Shown: one piece after another, positions 1-11,684 of the stretch | Position numbering within the stretch: position 1 is the first letter of the stretch | Layout of the letters: each line of letters opens with the position of its first letter | Origin: Corella eumyota | Taxonomy: Eukaryota; Chordata; Ascidiacea; Phlebobranchia; Corellidae | NCBI GenBank assembly: GCA_963082875.1 | Contig: OY720101.1 | Coordinates: 8,680,001 to 8,744,000, forward strand | Direction of reading: 5' to 3' | Length of the DNA stretch: 64,000 bases | Position numbers and translations under genes: made by a program | Notes under the pieces: model-generated | Database searches by the model: none | Told to the model about the DNA's origin: nothing | Seen by the model: only the letters and a program-made list of their open reading frames with translations

Positions 1-1559
1 TGAATTTAACTTCGTCATTTCTAGGTTGAACTTGATGAACTTCTTTTGTTAACCTTCCAACTATTTACGTGAAAGCGAGAAAAACCTAATCAAAAAGAAA
101 AAAGAAATTACAATTTTCTTCAAGACGCTTCGGGGAACTCCCTGATTTCTGTTTTTATTTATCACGCTCGGATGGTTTTGGATGTAAATTGCTTTATCCT
201 CGATTATATAATATTTCATGTTAATTAATATTTTATATTTTTAAATAAAAATTGAATCACAATGTATGCAACAAATTTTTGTTCTTAATAAGTTATTATT
301 TTTTTGTCTTAATCAAAAAATTTAAATACAGTTAAATATTTCAAGTTTTCTTAAAAATTTACAAAAATTATCATTAGTTAACCAACTTTGATATATTGTT
401 ATTACCACATAAATATTTATTTTTTGGGATGTATTTATTTAGATTCCCATACTAAATCAAATACTTTAAAGGTCTTAAACTTGATACACTATCGAACACA
501 TCAAACAATCATTTAAATTTCTTAAATTTAAAAATAAATATCTAATTAATTTTTAACTTTTTTAGTTTTAAAAAAATTGGTTTATTCAAATTTAAAGATT
601 GATATTAGGTTTTTAAATTTTGGTCGGTTATATCTTATTATATTTAACATTTGAAGATAATTAAAAAATAATTCTTGTTTGTTTGTTATATTAAATGCTG
701 GTTTGTAAATTAAAAATCAAAGGTGTGTAATATTCTTAGTTAATGTTTATGCATATATTTTTTATTTATAAAATATTATGTTAAAAATATTCAAATAATT
801 TCGAACCATATTTTATTTATCAAATAAATCTAGTTTTTATTTTTATTCTTACTAATCCGAATTTTGAAATCGAATAAATTTTGATTTTGTGTATATTAAT
901 TTTAAAAATTGTAGTATGTTGTTTATTATCATATTGTGTTTCAATCCTCCTATTTTGATAATTTAAGTATTATTAATTAGTAATTAATAGGTGTTTGTTT
1001 ATTAAAATTTAGAGATCGTTATTAAGTTTTCAAATTTTGGTCAGTTATATATCATAATATTAATAACTTGAAAATAGATTAAAAATTTAATTTTTGTTTG
1101 TTTATTATATTTAAATTCTTGTTTGTTTATTAAAAATTAAAGTTTGATATTAAGCATTTAAAATTTAATATAATGTATTTTATGATATTAGTAATTAAAA
1201 TACATGTTTAAAAAATAATTTTTGTTTGTTTATTTTATTTAAATGCTTGTTTATTTATTAAAAATCAAAAATCAATTTTGGGAATTTAAAATTTAGTAAA
1301 ATGTATATCTTGATATTAACAACATAGAACTGGGTTAAAAAATTAATTTTATTTGTATAATATATATAAATGCTTGTTTGTTTATTAAAAATTAAAGATA
1401 TGAAAAATTCTTAGTTAAGGTGTAAGAATATTTTTTTATTTATAAAAATTTATGCTAAACATAATCAGATAATTTCGAACCATATTTTATTTATCAAATA
1501 AATCTAGTTTTTATTCGTAATTTGTATAAAATTATTGTAAAATTTTAGCATATTAATAC
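1..1559. other. AT-rich DNA without a gene; degenerate repeats
   Basis: I see no coding exon. From about 590 to 1420 the same phrases recur loosely (a TTTGTTTGTTTATTAAAA stretch followed by TTTAAATTTTGGTC-like words), suggesting an old decayed tandem repeat with long units. Similar words recur near 52340 and 54830 inside the peptide cluster, so this may be a dispersed repeat. Confidence 0.4.
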
Positions 1560-1564
1560 TTCAT

Positions 1565-2050
1565 TTTAAGTTGTTTTCAAGTTTTCGACTAAGTTTAAAT
1601 TATTATTGGGTTTTGAACTAAGTTTTAAAAAATTTTCGGGTTTTTGACAAAGTTTAAATTCATTTTTGGGTATTGGGCAAAGATTAAATTAATTTTCGGG
1701 ATTTGGACAAAGTTTAAATTCATTTTTAGGTTTTAAATTATTTTCGGAGTTTTGAACAAAGATTAAATTAATTTTCGGGTTTTGGACAAAGATTAAATTC
1801 ATTTTCGGGTTTTGGACAAAAATTAAATTCATTTTCAGGTTTTGCATCAAGTTTTAAATTATTTTCGGGTTTTGGACAAAGATTAAATTCATTTTCGGGT
1901 TTTGGACAAAGATTAAATTAATTTTCTGGTTTTGGACAAAGTTTAAATTCATTTTGGGGTTTTGGACAAAAATTGAATTCATTTTCGGGTTTTGGACAAA
2001 GTTAAAATTAATTTACGGTTTTTGGACAAAGATTTAATTAAGTTACGACT
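1565..2050. repeat. Minisatellite, about 30-bp unit
   Basis: About fifteen imperfect head-to-tail units of roughly 30 bp. The core is ATTTTCGGGTTTTGGACAAA followed by GATTAAATTC. Units near 1800-2030 are the cleanest and the left end is more degraded. No coding sense is apparent. Confidence 0.85.
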
Positions 2051-2639
2051 TTAAGTTTGGCAGGTTAAAGTTAAAAGCTATTAAATAATAAAACTGTTTT
2101 TTTATGTTTATTCATTATTGCAAGCACAAATAATTAACTGGATGTATTTTATGGTTTATAAAAGAGTTTAATTAATTTATGTAAATAAGGATAAAAATTT
2201 GTGATAAAAGAAACAAATTTACATTTTAGTAAAAATATAAAGTCACACTGTAGAATAAATTGTAATAATTTTAAAAAAATACACGTAACATTAGAAACTA
2301 CTATAAATTGGCATTACAGTTACTGAAAATTTAATAAATTGCATTTAGTTTGGTCATCAACTCGATCATACAAAAAGCTGCTCGGCCAGATACTAAAAAT
2401 AAAAAAAAAACAGAGTTAGTATTTGTATATGGTAATCTACCCTGCAAGAAAAATGAATAAAATGTTAGATTGAAGTCTTCTTGTAACAGGAACTCTAAAA
2501 ATAAAGAACAAATTAAAATTGGCTAAAAACAAATCGATGAGCTCTCTGAAATATTCAACCAGAATCTAAAAATAAAAAACAGAATGTTAAAATTTGTTTT
2601 TGGTAATCTAACCTGAAAAAAAAGCCTGTAAAAAAGTGT

Positions 2640-3115
2640 TAGTTTGGTTAATAAGGCCCCTGTACAGATAAAAATTGGGTTAATAAGGCCCCTGTATAGA
2701 GAAAAAGCAGGTTAATAAGGCCCCTGTATGAAGAAAATTTGGGTTAATAAGGCTCTGTATAGAAAAAAATTGGGTTAATAAGGCCCCTGTTTAGAGAAAA
2801 AATTGGGTTAATAAGGCCCCTGTTTAGAGAAAAAATTAGGTTACTAATGCCCCTGTTTAGAGAAAAAAATTGGGTTAATAAGACTCCTGTTTAGAGAAAA
2901 AATTGGGTTAATAAGGCCTCTGTTTAGAGAAAAAATTGGGTTAATAAGACCCCTGTTTAGAGAAAAATTAGGTTAATAAGGCCCCTGTTAAGAGTAAAAA
3001 TTGGGTTAATAAGGCCGCTGTTTAGAGAAAAAATTGGGTTAAGAAGGCCCCTGTCTAAAGAAAAAATTGAGTTAATAAGGCCCCTGTTTAAAGAAAAAAT
3101 TGGGCCTGTAATAAA
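2640..3115. repeat. Minisatellite, 33-bp unit
   Basis: About fourteen tandem units with core GGTTAATAAGGCCCCTGTTT then AGAGAAAAAATTG. Because 33 is a multiple of 3, the minus strand stays open and encodes an 11-residue period (SLNRGLINPIF-like). That open frame is a by-product of the repeat. Related words (CCTGTAATAAA) trail on to about 3260. Confidence 0.9.
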
Positions 3116-4499
3116 TAAAAGAATTTGAATATTTTGGAATGCAGAAAAAATAAGTAATGCCTGTAAAAAAATAAAGGAATTCAGAAATTGGAAAATAAGA
3201 AACCCCTGTAATAAAAAAAATATTTTAGAATGCAGAGAAAAATCAAGTAATGTCTGTATTAAAATCAATATTAGAAAATTGTTTGTATGTTATCATAGTG
3301 TTAGTTTTTGTATGCCTAAATCTAAATGTCTGTTGCTAATTCTAGTTTGGGAACCTCCCACGAAAACATTTAAATATTATTTTGGGTTCCAACCCACAAA
3401 CATATTAAGTAGTACTTACATTAGGCTCCGCCCACAAAATTTAATAATATATAGCATAAATATAATATATATACAGTTAAAAATACAGTAATTTGCATAA
3501 ATAAATCTATATAACACACATAGACCTAGTTTTTAAATAATCTTCTATTCTACTGCACCTTACACTTAAGCTTAGTTTTATACACTTTAAAGACCACTAT
3601 AGCGCTTGTTTATGAATTTTTTACTGGTCACAAAATAAAAAGAGAATAGGCACGTTCTACTATACTATATATACACATATAACACACACTTAAGCCTAGT
3701 TTCACACTTAAAATACCAGCACAGCGCTTAATTATGATCAAAAAGAATAGGCCTGTTCTACCAACTCACATCTGCTCTAACTAATTTATATACAGCATAT
3801 GTTTAACATAGGGCGAATAAATATACAGTAAATTGCATAAAAACACACACAATAATTATATATATACCACACATAGGCCTAGTTTTAAAAAAAGCCTATT
3901 CTAATGTAAATTCTACAGCGCCAAAAACTTTTATAGACCACACTTTTAAAAAACCATTAAACAGTCCCGTTTAAGATAAATTATGAACACACAAAAACCT
4001 AAACACATTGGGACTGTGTCAACTATACAACATTTTATGCGCAAAATTATGAGTTTTTTAACCAGTCACACATAAAAAGAAAATGCAGACACGTGAAACT
4101 TTTACCACGTAAGAATTTTAAAGCGCTTTTATTATGAAATATTATATATACAAACAAAAATCAGGCACGAAAAAACCTACAGACCCTACAGACCTCATCT
4201 TAATATTAAATGTAATAAAGGTCCTGAGACTTTTTTTGAATTGGACTAGTTAAAGTAAGGTCCTGAGACTATTTTTTAAGTTTGTAAGATGATCCAATCC
4301 ATTCCAAAGTTGTCTTCGGGTCCTGAGTTTTTTTTGAAACTTAATTTCTTCCTTGCTAGTTGCAAGGAAGACTTATAATGACTCCTTCCATTTTCCATTC
4401 CTCCAATTCCTGCCAATATCTTTTTCCTCCAATTACATAATCCAAATATAATCCATATTTGCTGCATAGAAAATATTGTTTAGAATAAATAATAGACAC

Positions 4500-4760
4500 T
4501 AAACCCTAACTTAACAAAGATATGCCAATTTTCTGCCATAGTGTTTAAAGATACGCCAATTTGTATTTTTATATGCCAATTTTTAATTTTTATATGCCAA
4601 ATAATTTAAGATATGCCAATTTTTATATGCCAAATAATTTAAGATATGCCAAAGTTTTAATTTTCATATGCCAAATAATTTAAAATATGCCAATGATTTA
4701 ATTTTTATATGCAAAATAAACTAAAATATGCCAATGTTTGAATTGTCATATGCCAAATAA
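4500..4760. repeat. ATATGCCAA tandem repeat
   Basis: About fourteen copies of ATATGCCAA alternate with AT-rich linkers (TTTTTAATTTTT or ATAATTTAAG), giving a composite period of roughly 20-35 bp. It is too irregular for an exact unit. Confidence 0.75.
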
Positions 4761-6239
4761 TTTTATGACATATATGTTATATATATATTTAATTGCTTAT
4801 CATAGACATGCCTAAGTTTTTTAACTAAGTTTACAAATTAAATACCTCGTTTTACTATTTCATGGAAGTACCTGTGCATCAACACAGGTTTAATATTGTT
4901 CATAAATATTTAAATACTTCAATAATATTATATTATATATTAAAATTAATAATTTTCATAGTAAAAACTTAAATTAACTTAACTTTTTTATTTGGGAAGT
5001 TTAATTATACCTTCTAATTTAAAAAAATGAAATAAGGCCATATCCAATTAAATTTTTTTTTTAGAATAAAATATTTAAAAAAATCTAACAAAATATCACC
5101 TGGAAAGTTTATAGAATTTTACGACCACAAGATGTTGCTCAAGTTCATTCCTACTTTGCTCACTTTCTACACTAAAAAAATAATTATCGTTAACTAAAAG
5201 TCTACTACACAAACATATTGTATTAAAAATTGTTATACATAACTTACAGAAATATTTTTCGCCAAAATTAATTATTTTTAAATTAAAATAAAAAAAAATT
5301 TAACAAAAACTTTCATAAATAAAAATATTAATAAAAAATACTAATGTATTAAATATCCCCCTTATATGATGTAAAAACTATAACAATTAATAATAACTCT
5401 AAAAAAACGATTTTCACAGCACTAACAAAAACACGTGTACTCACCTCGAAAGTCCATCTGGAAAGAACTAGAAATTCGATTTCGAAATCAAAATTCTACG
5501 TCACTTGCCACTGCGCATGTGCAGTCTCCTGCGTATGTGTGCATGCACGGCGTCTTGAACTAAAAAAGCGCCGTCTTAGCTGTCAATCAAATTTTATTTC
5601 TTTGATTAACCTTTATAATTAGGGCTAAAAATGAGCACGTGTTTCAACAGAGCGCTTTATGATGCAACAATCGGGTTGCTAAAGGAATGTCTCGTGGAAG
5701 CGCACTAATTAAGACGCGACATTTCTCGCGCCTCGCTTAAAGAAAAAGAAAAATTTCAAGTTTTAAACGCTTTGTAGCAGATGGTACTGTTGAAATAATT
5801 ATATAATTCGCCATTTTTTCCTTAGTTAAGAGGTTTAAACTATTCTTATTAAAAACGTCTTGATCCTTATATTACGTTGTACATAACATATTGCCTATAT
5901 AGCTTATATTTGTTCACATTTTTACATATTTTTTTTTAGTAATTTAGCTTTCCTATTGTAACAAAAAGGCCATTGTTATTTGTGATCACGTGATAAGGTC
6001 CTGCCCGCGTCTTAACTTCAATGTTAATTAAAGCATCTAACGGTAATATTAGCATTTTTAATCATTACTTTACTAGTATACTAAGGATTTTGTATAAAAA
6101 AGATTGGGGTTAAAATTAAATTAAACTAGAAATTGCATGCCTCACTTAACTTACCTTTAAAACAACATTACCTACTTTAAATACTTACAATAAAGCATAA
6201 CAATTATACTGGCTTATATTTAAAAAAAAAAAATTGATT

Positions 6240-6396
6240 TAGTTAATTCAACAATTTATATAATAATTTTTGTGAGTGTTTAAGCTATTCGTTAATACTA
6301 AGCATAAAAAAGAATAGGGTAGCATTGGTGCGGCTTGAACCCGAAACCTTTCGGATCGTAGTCCGCTGCAAAACCGGTATACCACACTACCAGACT
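6240..6396 (-). mobile_element. tRNA-derived SINE (family 1)
   Basis: Read on the minus strand it begins with GGTAGTGTGGTATACCGG. A box-B-like GGGTTCAAGCCGC lies about 40 nt on, followed by a body related to the copies at 23.5, 36.3 and 48.5 kb (CTACxCTATTC..., GGATAGCTCAAA). The first 7 nt can pair with the end of the head, and the anticodon-arm region (GGACTACGATCC) recalls tRNA-Arg(ACG). It is called a SINE rather than a tRNA gene because the head recurs elsewhere joined to the same non-tRNA body. Ciona is known to carry composite tRNA-headed SINEs. Confidence 0.75.
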
Positions 6397-7725
6397 ATTT
6401 TACAAGTAGCTCATAAGTAAGTTTTAGTAAATTGGTAATTAAGCTGTGTTTTGTTTTTACTGATAATATGTGTATTAAGAAAATATAACCATATTTTTAA
6501 CATGCTAATATCCGGAAAATTTTAGATCTATTTTTAAGTTGTTTTTTATAAATAAAATTTCCCGCTATGTTAAGAAATATGAAGTTGCGAAACATAATAC
6601 CACATTCTGTTTATTCACCATGAGAAATAGCAATTTATGTCTTACCATGATATGCTAAGATTCGGAAAATTTAAACCCAAATTTAACTTTATGTCTCTAA
6701 TAATTTATGTCTCTAATAATTTATGTCTCTCCAAACTGCTACCCACTCTGGAATTGACATCCAAAATTTTGGTAGCCAATAATTGTATTTTAGTTATCTT
6801 GGTTGTCCCAAATATGTATTTTTATAATAAAATCAAAAGTTGAAAGTTTAATTTGTAAAAAAAAAATTTAATTCGCGTTTTCGTAATAAAAACATAAACT
6901 TAAAATTTAACAAGTAAAAAGGGCTAATAATTATAATAATCTATATATTAAATAACCAAATACATTTAAAATGTTGTACAAATGATTTTAAAGCTCTTAA
7001 AAAAAAGCAAACTTTAGCGAAATATGGTGACGTCACAAACTCTTCGATTTGCTTTTGAAATCGCATGAGCTTGAGCTCGATTAGGGTTAGAGAAACCAGG
7101 GTTAGCGATTCCAACAAAATTAAATCAAACCCATAAAATATTGGTATTGTTATGTAATGACGTAAATAGTGCATTTTTTTAATTTTATTTCCTTTGACAA
7201 ACTCTAAAAAAGTAAAATATAATATAGACAATATAATAACATGGTTTACCCTACTGCAATCCTTAAAAAACCTTAAAACTTTATGTAAATTTAATTTTAA
7301 ATATTTTTACACAATAAGGTAATACATACCATTTTTCATGTTTGCAAAAACATGTAATATTGTTGTAATATTCATTAAAAAAAATTATCGTTTAATTTCT
7401 ATACACAGCTGTTTACCTTGGCAAAAATATCATTTTGTTTATTATTTGTTTATTACAAAACTAGAAAGTCTCTGCATGTAAATATAGTAATTTTAATAAA
7501 AATTTAAAATGCATTCTAAATACAACAGTAATAGATTTTTAAGTTTATTAAAAATCTTAATAAATGATAAAATAAAAGTGATTAGATATCACGTACAGAT
7601 AACAGGCCAAAAGAAAAGGTATGTTGCAATTTGAAGCTATACAACTTTAAATTTGTTTATCTAATTCCATTAAAAAAACGACTATTATAAAATGATAAAC
7701 AGTAGATGTAAAATAATTTTTTTAC

Positions 7726-8625
7726 TTAATTAAAGGGCGATTTTATAATTCTTCGCCATGATTTAAAACTAAAGGTTATGCTAAGCAACTCAAGTAACAA
7801 ATTGATCATGTACAGACATACTGTATAATCCCAAATCAAATTTGAAATGTGAAAATACCAGATCACCGCACATGTTACGTTTATAAATGAACAGACCATC
7901 GTTGAAATGCAATTTCGTTTAAACATTTCCATCACGCGACTTGAATTTCCAAATTTCATTCCGCTGTAATTCAAAAGGGGGTAGCTAAGCAAAAATAATA
8001 AAATGCCCTGTGACAGTTCAACTAGCCCAGTCGTTAGCGGAATTATCCAGGTTTCGTTTTTCCCTTGTTTGGTAAGCATACAACCTGGGCTTTCGTGGTG
8101 TGACATCATACTAAAGCGGACGAATAATAACGCACCCACTAGGTTGAAGAGAGATATAGGAACTATGCAAGTAAGGCTTAGCAGGCGAATCCATTTGGGA
8201 CACACTGATAAAACGGAATGTTTTTTATACAATTCTCTTTGGCGAATCCACATAAATAGAAAGATAAAAGTAAGGGAAAACAAATAAGAGCTAGCAGTAG
8301 CAGCTGTCGAAATTTTACACGGAATAGAATATTCATGACTTGAGTAAAATACAAACTGACTTCTAACAAATACAAATAAACTGGACAGCATGGCTAATAA
8401 AAATGAGGCGTAAATTTTCCTTTTCGTAAGAATTCTATCACTGGTCATTTTTTGAAATTTCCACAGCTTCAACCTCCAGCTATAAACCGTAAACGCATAA
8501 GAACACCATAACACTATAACAAGATATATTACGCTTACAACTTGGCCAGCAACCCACACCGGAAAATCAAATTCGATATCATCTTCGTTAACAGGCATTG
8601 AAAAATTTCTTAGCCTTAATGTCAT
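7726..8625 (-). CDS. Intronless 7TM GPCR-like protein, copy 1
   Basis: A 299-residue single-exon membrane protein. Seven hydrophobic segments are visible at roughly residues 26-50, 70-92, 104-127, 146-170, 193-216, 236-258 and 264-287, after a short N-terminus with one NFS glycosylation motif. GPCR-like features are a Cys at the top of segment 3 (SIPCKIS), a Cys in the second outer loop (PGCMLTKQGK) that could pair with it, and a charged IRQRELYKK at the cytoplasmic end of segment 3 where class A receptors carry DRY. I do not recognise the family or ligand. The next gene, 557 bp upstream in the same orientation, is a clear paralogue, so this is a tandem duplicate pair. Absence of introns suggests an old retrocopy origin or the intronless state common for GPCR families. 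A TATATATATA stretch near 8775 could be its promoter. Confidence 0.85.
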   Translation of the reverse strand: MTLRLRNFSMPVNEDDIEFDFPVWVAGQVVSVIYLVIVLWCSYAFTVYSWRLKLWKFQKMTSDRILTKRKIYASFLLAMLSSLFVFVRSQFVFYSSHEYSIPCKISTAATASSYLFSLTFIFLFMWIRQRELYKKHSVLSVCPKWIRLLSLTCIVPISLFNLVGALLFVRFSMMSHHESPGCMLTKQGKNETWIIPLTTGLVELSQGILLFLLSYPLLNYSGMKFGNSSRVMEMFKRNCISTMVCSFINVTCAVIWYFHISNLIWDYTVCLYMINLLLELLSITFSFKSWRRIIKSPFN

Positions 8626-9182
8626 ATTTTTGCCTTTTTAAAAACTACCTAATTCTTAACAGATTTTTATAATTTAGGACTAGTTCATTATTCGACAATG
8701 TTTTAATGCCGTACCTACTAATAGCCTAAATACTGGAAGTGTGTCTAAATGAACTGCCTTTACTTAAAAATACGGCGCTTTATATATATACACACACGCG
8801 TTGCCGAAAAACAACCGATTTCCGATCATTATTTTTTAGATTAATGCAAATCTAATAATACGATTTACCAGGTAATTGTGTTTACACTTTGTGGTGCTTA
8901 TGCTAGCTCTTAAAATATTTAGATGCAAACGGGTGTCTTGCATTGTATTTCAAACCACACTAAATAGGGTATTATAACCTTAGACTGTGGTCACATTTTT
9001 TGTTTATCGATAGAAAAAAAATTAATTGGTTTTGTGGTTAGAAGGCTTAGTCAACATAACATTCTAATTGACATATACGTTTAATTTTTATTATAACATT
9101 ATGGATAGGAATCGGAAAAAAAGCTTAGTTAAAAACTCACAGGCTAACAGTTAAATGTATAAAATAGAAAATGTAACAAATA

Positions 9183-10085
9183 CTAACAAGGTGATTTTAA
9201 TATTTCGCGCCAAGATTCAAAACTAAACATCATACTAACTAAGTCAAGTAATAAATTACACATGTACAGTAAAACAGTATAATCCCAAATCAAATTTGAA
9301 ACAAGGACATACCAAATTATGGCACAAGTAATGTCAGAAACTGCGCATACCAATGTAAAAATACTGACTCTTTTAAACAAATTTGTAACACGGTTTGTGT
9401 TTCCGTATTTAGTGGGCAATGTAAACTTGCTAAATTTCCAAAGTGGGTAGCCAAGCAAAACCAACAAAATACCCTGTGACAGCACCACTAAACCAGCCGT
9501 CAGTGGTAACATCCACACTTGTTTTTTGCCCTGTTTGCTAAGAATACAGCCCGTACCTTGGTAATGTGACTTCATACAGAAACGCACAATAAGTACAGCA
9601 CCCACAAGATTTGAAAAGATAATAGGTACAATGCTTATTTTGCTTAGCCAGCGTAGCCAGTTCGGACAAAATTCCGCAGTGCAGTTTCTTTTATACAGTT
9701 CTCTTTGTCGTATCCACATAAAGATAAAAATACCAGTTAGGCAAAACAAGTATAGACCAGCAGTAGCTGATGTAGTAACTTTACATGGGATTGTAGTCGT
9801 ATGACTTGAGTAATATAGAACTTGGCAGCTAATAAAAAATATGACACCAGCTATCATGGCGATGATGAACGATGTATATATATTTCGTTTTGTGGACATT
9901 TCCGCATTAGAAATGTCTTTGTAATTCCATAATTTTAGTCGTAGGCCGTGTACAGTATATGCAAATAGACACCACAGCACAAAAACCAGAAATAAAATGC
10001 TGATAACTTGACCGGCCACCCATATTGGAAAATCGAATTCCAAACTGTCTTCTGTAGCAGGTGTTGAAATATTAACCAACAGCAT
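9183..10085 (-). CDS. Intronless 7TM GPCR-like protein, copy 2
   Basis: A 300-residue single-exon protein, about half identical by eye to the preceding gene along its whole length. It shares the IRQRELYK motif after segment 3, the Cys pair (TIPCKV at segment 3, TGCILSKQGKK in the outer loop), the N-terminal pattern EFDFPxWVAGQV and the C-terminal SFxSWRxIxKSP. The N-terminal NIS is a possible glycosylation site. The ATG chosen lies in MLLVNISTP and aligns with the paralogue's start. Both copies are intact, which argues for retained function after duplication. The role is unknown: a seven-helix receptor at the cell surface is the best structural inference, and a non-GPCR 7TM protein cannot be excluded. 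Confidence 0.85.
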   Translation of the reverse strand: MLLVNISTPATEDSLEFDFPIWVAGQVISILFLVFVLWCLFAYTVHGLRLKLWNYKDISNAEMSTKRNIYTSFIIAMIAGVIFFISCQVLYYSSHTTTIPCKVTTSATAGLYLFCLTGIFIFMWIRQRELYKRNCTAEFCPNWLRWLSKISIVPIIFSNLVGAVLIVRFCMKSHYQGTGCILSKQGKKQVWMLPLTAGLVVLSQGILLVLLGYPLWKFSKFTLPTKYGNTNRVTNLFKRVSIFTLVCAVSDITCAIIWYVLVSNLIWDYTVLLYMCNLLLDLVSMMFSFESWREILKSPC

Positions 10086-11684
10086 ATTTTTCTACTTAAA
10101 ACCTTAAACTAAAACCGCAGCAGTCTAAATACCGTAAAAAAGTAGTCTAGTTAAAGATTTCTTAAGGCAAACCTTCAATTAGAATTATATAGGCCTACAC
10201 CATTTATTGTATTAGTACTAATTTAGTTACTACAACAGGAAGTTCTTCATACAGAACTGTCTATATTTTGGTAATATAACTTGCTGTCCTGACTTGTATT
10301 GCCATTTGCGCACCATTAATTTTCTTAGTAAAACGTAAAAACTATTTTTAAAACCTTTGCGCTGGTGAATTCTTGCATTCGAGGAATTTAACTGAAAACA
10401 GATTTAACATACTTACATAAGCACTAAAACATAAGCCTAGGGCGTTAATTTGACTAATGATAACGCCTAAATAATTTCAATATATACTTTGTGTGTGGGT
10501 TTTTAAATTATTGACTGTTAGAAAAAGGGAAAACTGTAGTAAATGATTTTATTATGCAGAGCAGGCTACAGGATGTCCTTTTACCTGTCATGTCAAACCT
10601 GAATTGAAATTGAAATGTAAGGCGTATTTATTTTTAAAATCCCCAATCTGTAAATCATCCTAATAAATTGGCATGTCATAAAATAACGCGCTTTGTCGGA
10701 AATAAAATTAATATTATTTATATCATAATTCTACTGGGTTCATCGCACAATTTGGTAAGGCAAAATGTTTTATAATTAAGTAAGGCGTAACGTATAACTG
10801 TATTTTTTTATTTTTGTATATATCTATCCCCGATTTAAAAAACACGACTCCCAGCCTAAACATAGAGTAACATTTGTTACCTTGACACAGTTTTAAGCTA
10901 CGTAATGTAGGCAGTGGGAAACAAACTCATGACCCAAAGTGTTTCTACCACAACAAAAAGCCGTCTGTATATTTACAGTTTAATATTTAATTTTTACACT
11001 TTTTTGGTTGTAGTTTTACGAAGATATTAATAAAATGTGAATAACCTTGGTAAAAATTTTATAATTAGTAAAACCATTTTAACATTTTTTCTACAAAATT
11101 CAAATATTTTAAGAATTTTATTTAAAAAAACAACAACATAAAATAACTTGGTTAGGAAAAATGTCGAAATCAGTAAAAAACTGAAGCAATCAAAAATCAC
11201 AAAATTTGTTTACGAGATTTTTGTCATCTGTCGGAAGTCTTATCATATTAATTCATGAAATGTTTGATGAGCGATTATTCTTCAATATATGGTTTGATAA
11301 TTTTACTAGAAATTTCTTACCAAAAATTACAATATTATAAACAATATTTAGATTGAATTGCCAACAATTGAACATAAATTTTTTAGAATAACTTTTTGCA
11401 AAAATGGTCTTTTAACACATAATATTATGGGAGTATTTTTTTAACAATTTTTTACGAAAATATAGTATCTATAATGGCGAACCACACATTTTAAAACAAA
11501 ATAACGGACGATTTTTTATAATCAATTTCAGGAATGGCAGTGATTTTTTTCCATTTTTAAATTCGGCCAAACTTAGCAACAATATTTTAATCTTAAACTA
11601 AGATACAACTATAAAGAACAATGCTCAAAAAAGGCAAAGAACGAAAAAAAGAAAATGCTTACAATATATACAGCACTGCAGTTT
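10086..11684. other. Intergenic region and probable SETDB1 3'UTR
   Basis: No exon seen. A fragment of the family-2 SINE lies at about 10815-10960 (TAAACATAGAGTAACATTTGTTACC, then the degenerate tRNA-like head). The right part should hold the SETDB1 3'UTR; an AATAAA in the minus-strand sense lies near 11120. Confidence 0.4.

Larger units (their letters stand above)
3116..7700. other. Intergenic DNA, no gene recognised
   Basis: No exon with recognisable protein content. Between about 3480 and 3960 a diverged longer repeat is visible: a block with TATAACACACATAGGCCTAG, a CAGCGCTT word and AAAAAGAATAGGC occurs about three times. A patch near 5440-5760 is richer in GC and CpG than its surroundings and could be regulatory, but nothing ties it to a gene. 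Confidence 0.4.

Noticed and set aside
2957-3268. 103-residue minus-strand open frame with repeated SLNRGLINPIF motif
   Set aside because: It is the translation of the 33-bp minisatellite; its period explains the absence of stops and there is no upstream gene context.
3279-3491. 70-residue plus-strand open frame
   Set aside because: No homology, AT-driven composition and no splice or promoter context.
1565-5000. CRISPR-like array from regularly spaced repeats
   Set aside because: The units are contiguous tandem repeats without unique spacers, in a eukaryotic genome.
6318-6396. Candidate tRNA-Arg(ACG) gene
   Set aside because: The box B is imperfect and the same head occurs with a common non-tRNA body at 23.5, 36.3 and 48.5 kb, so it is a SINE.
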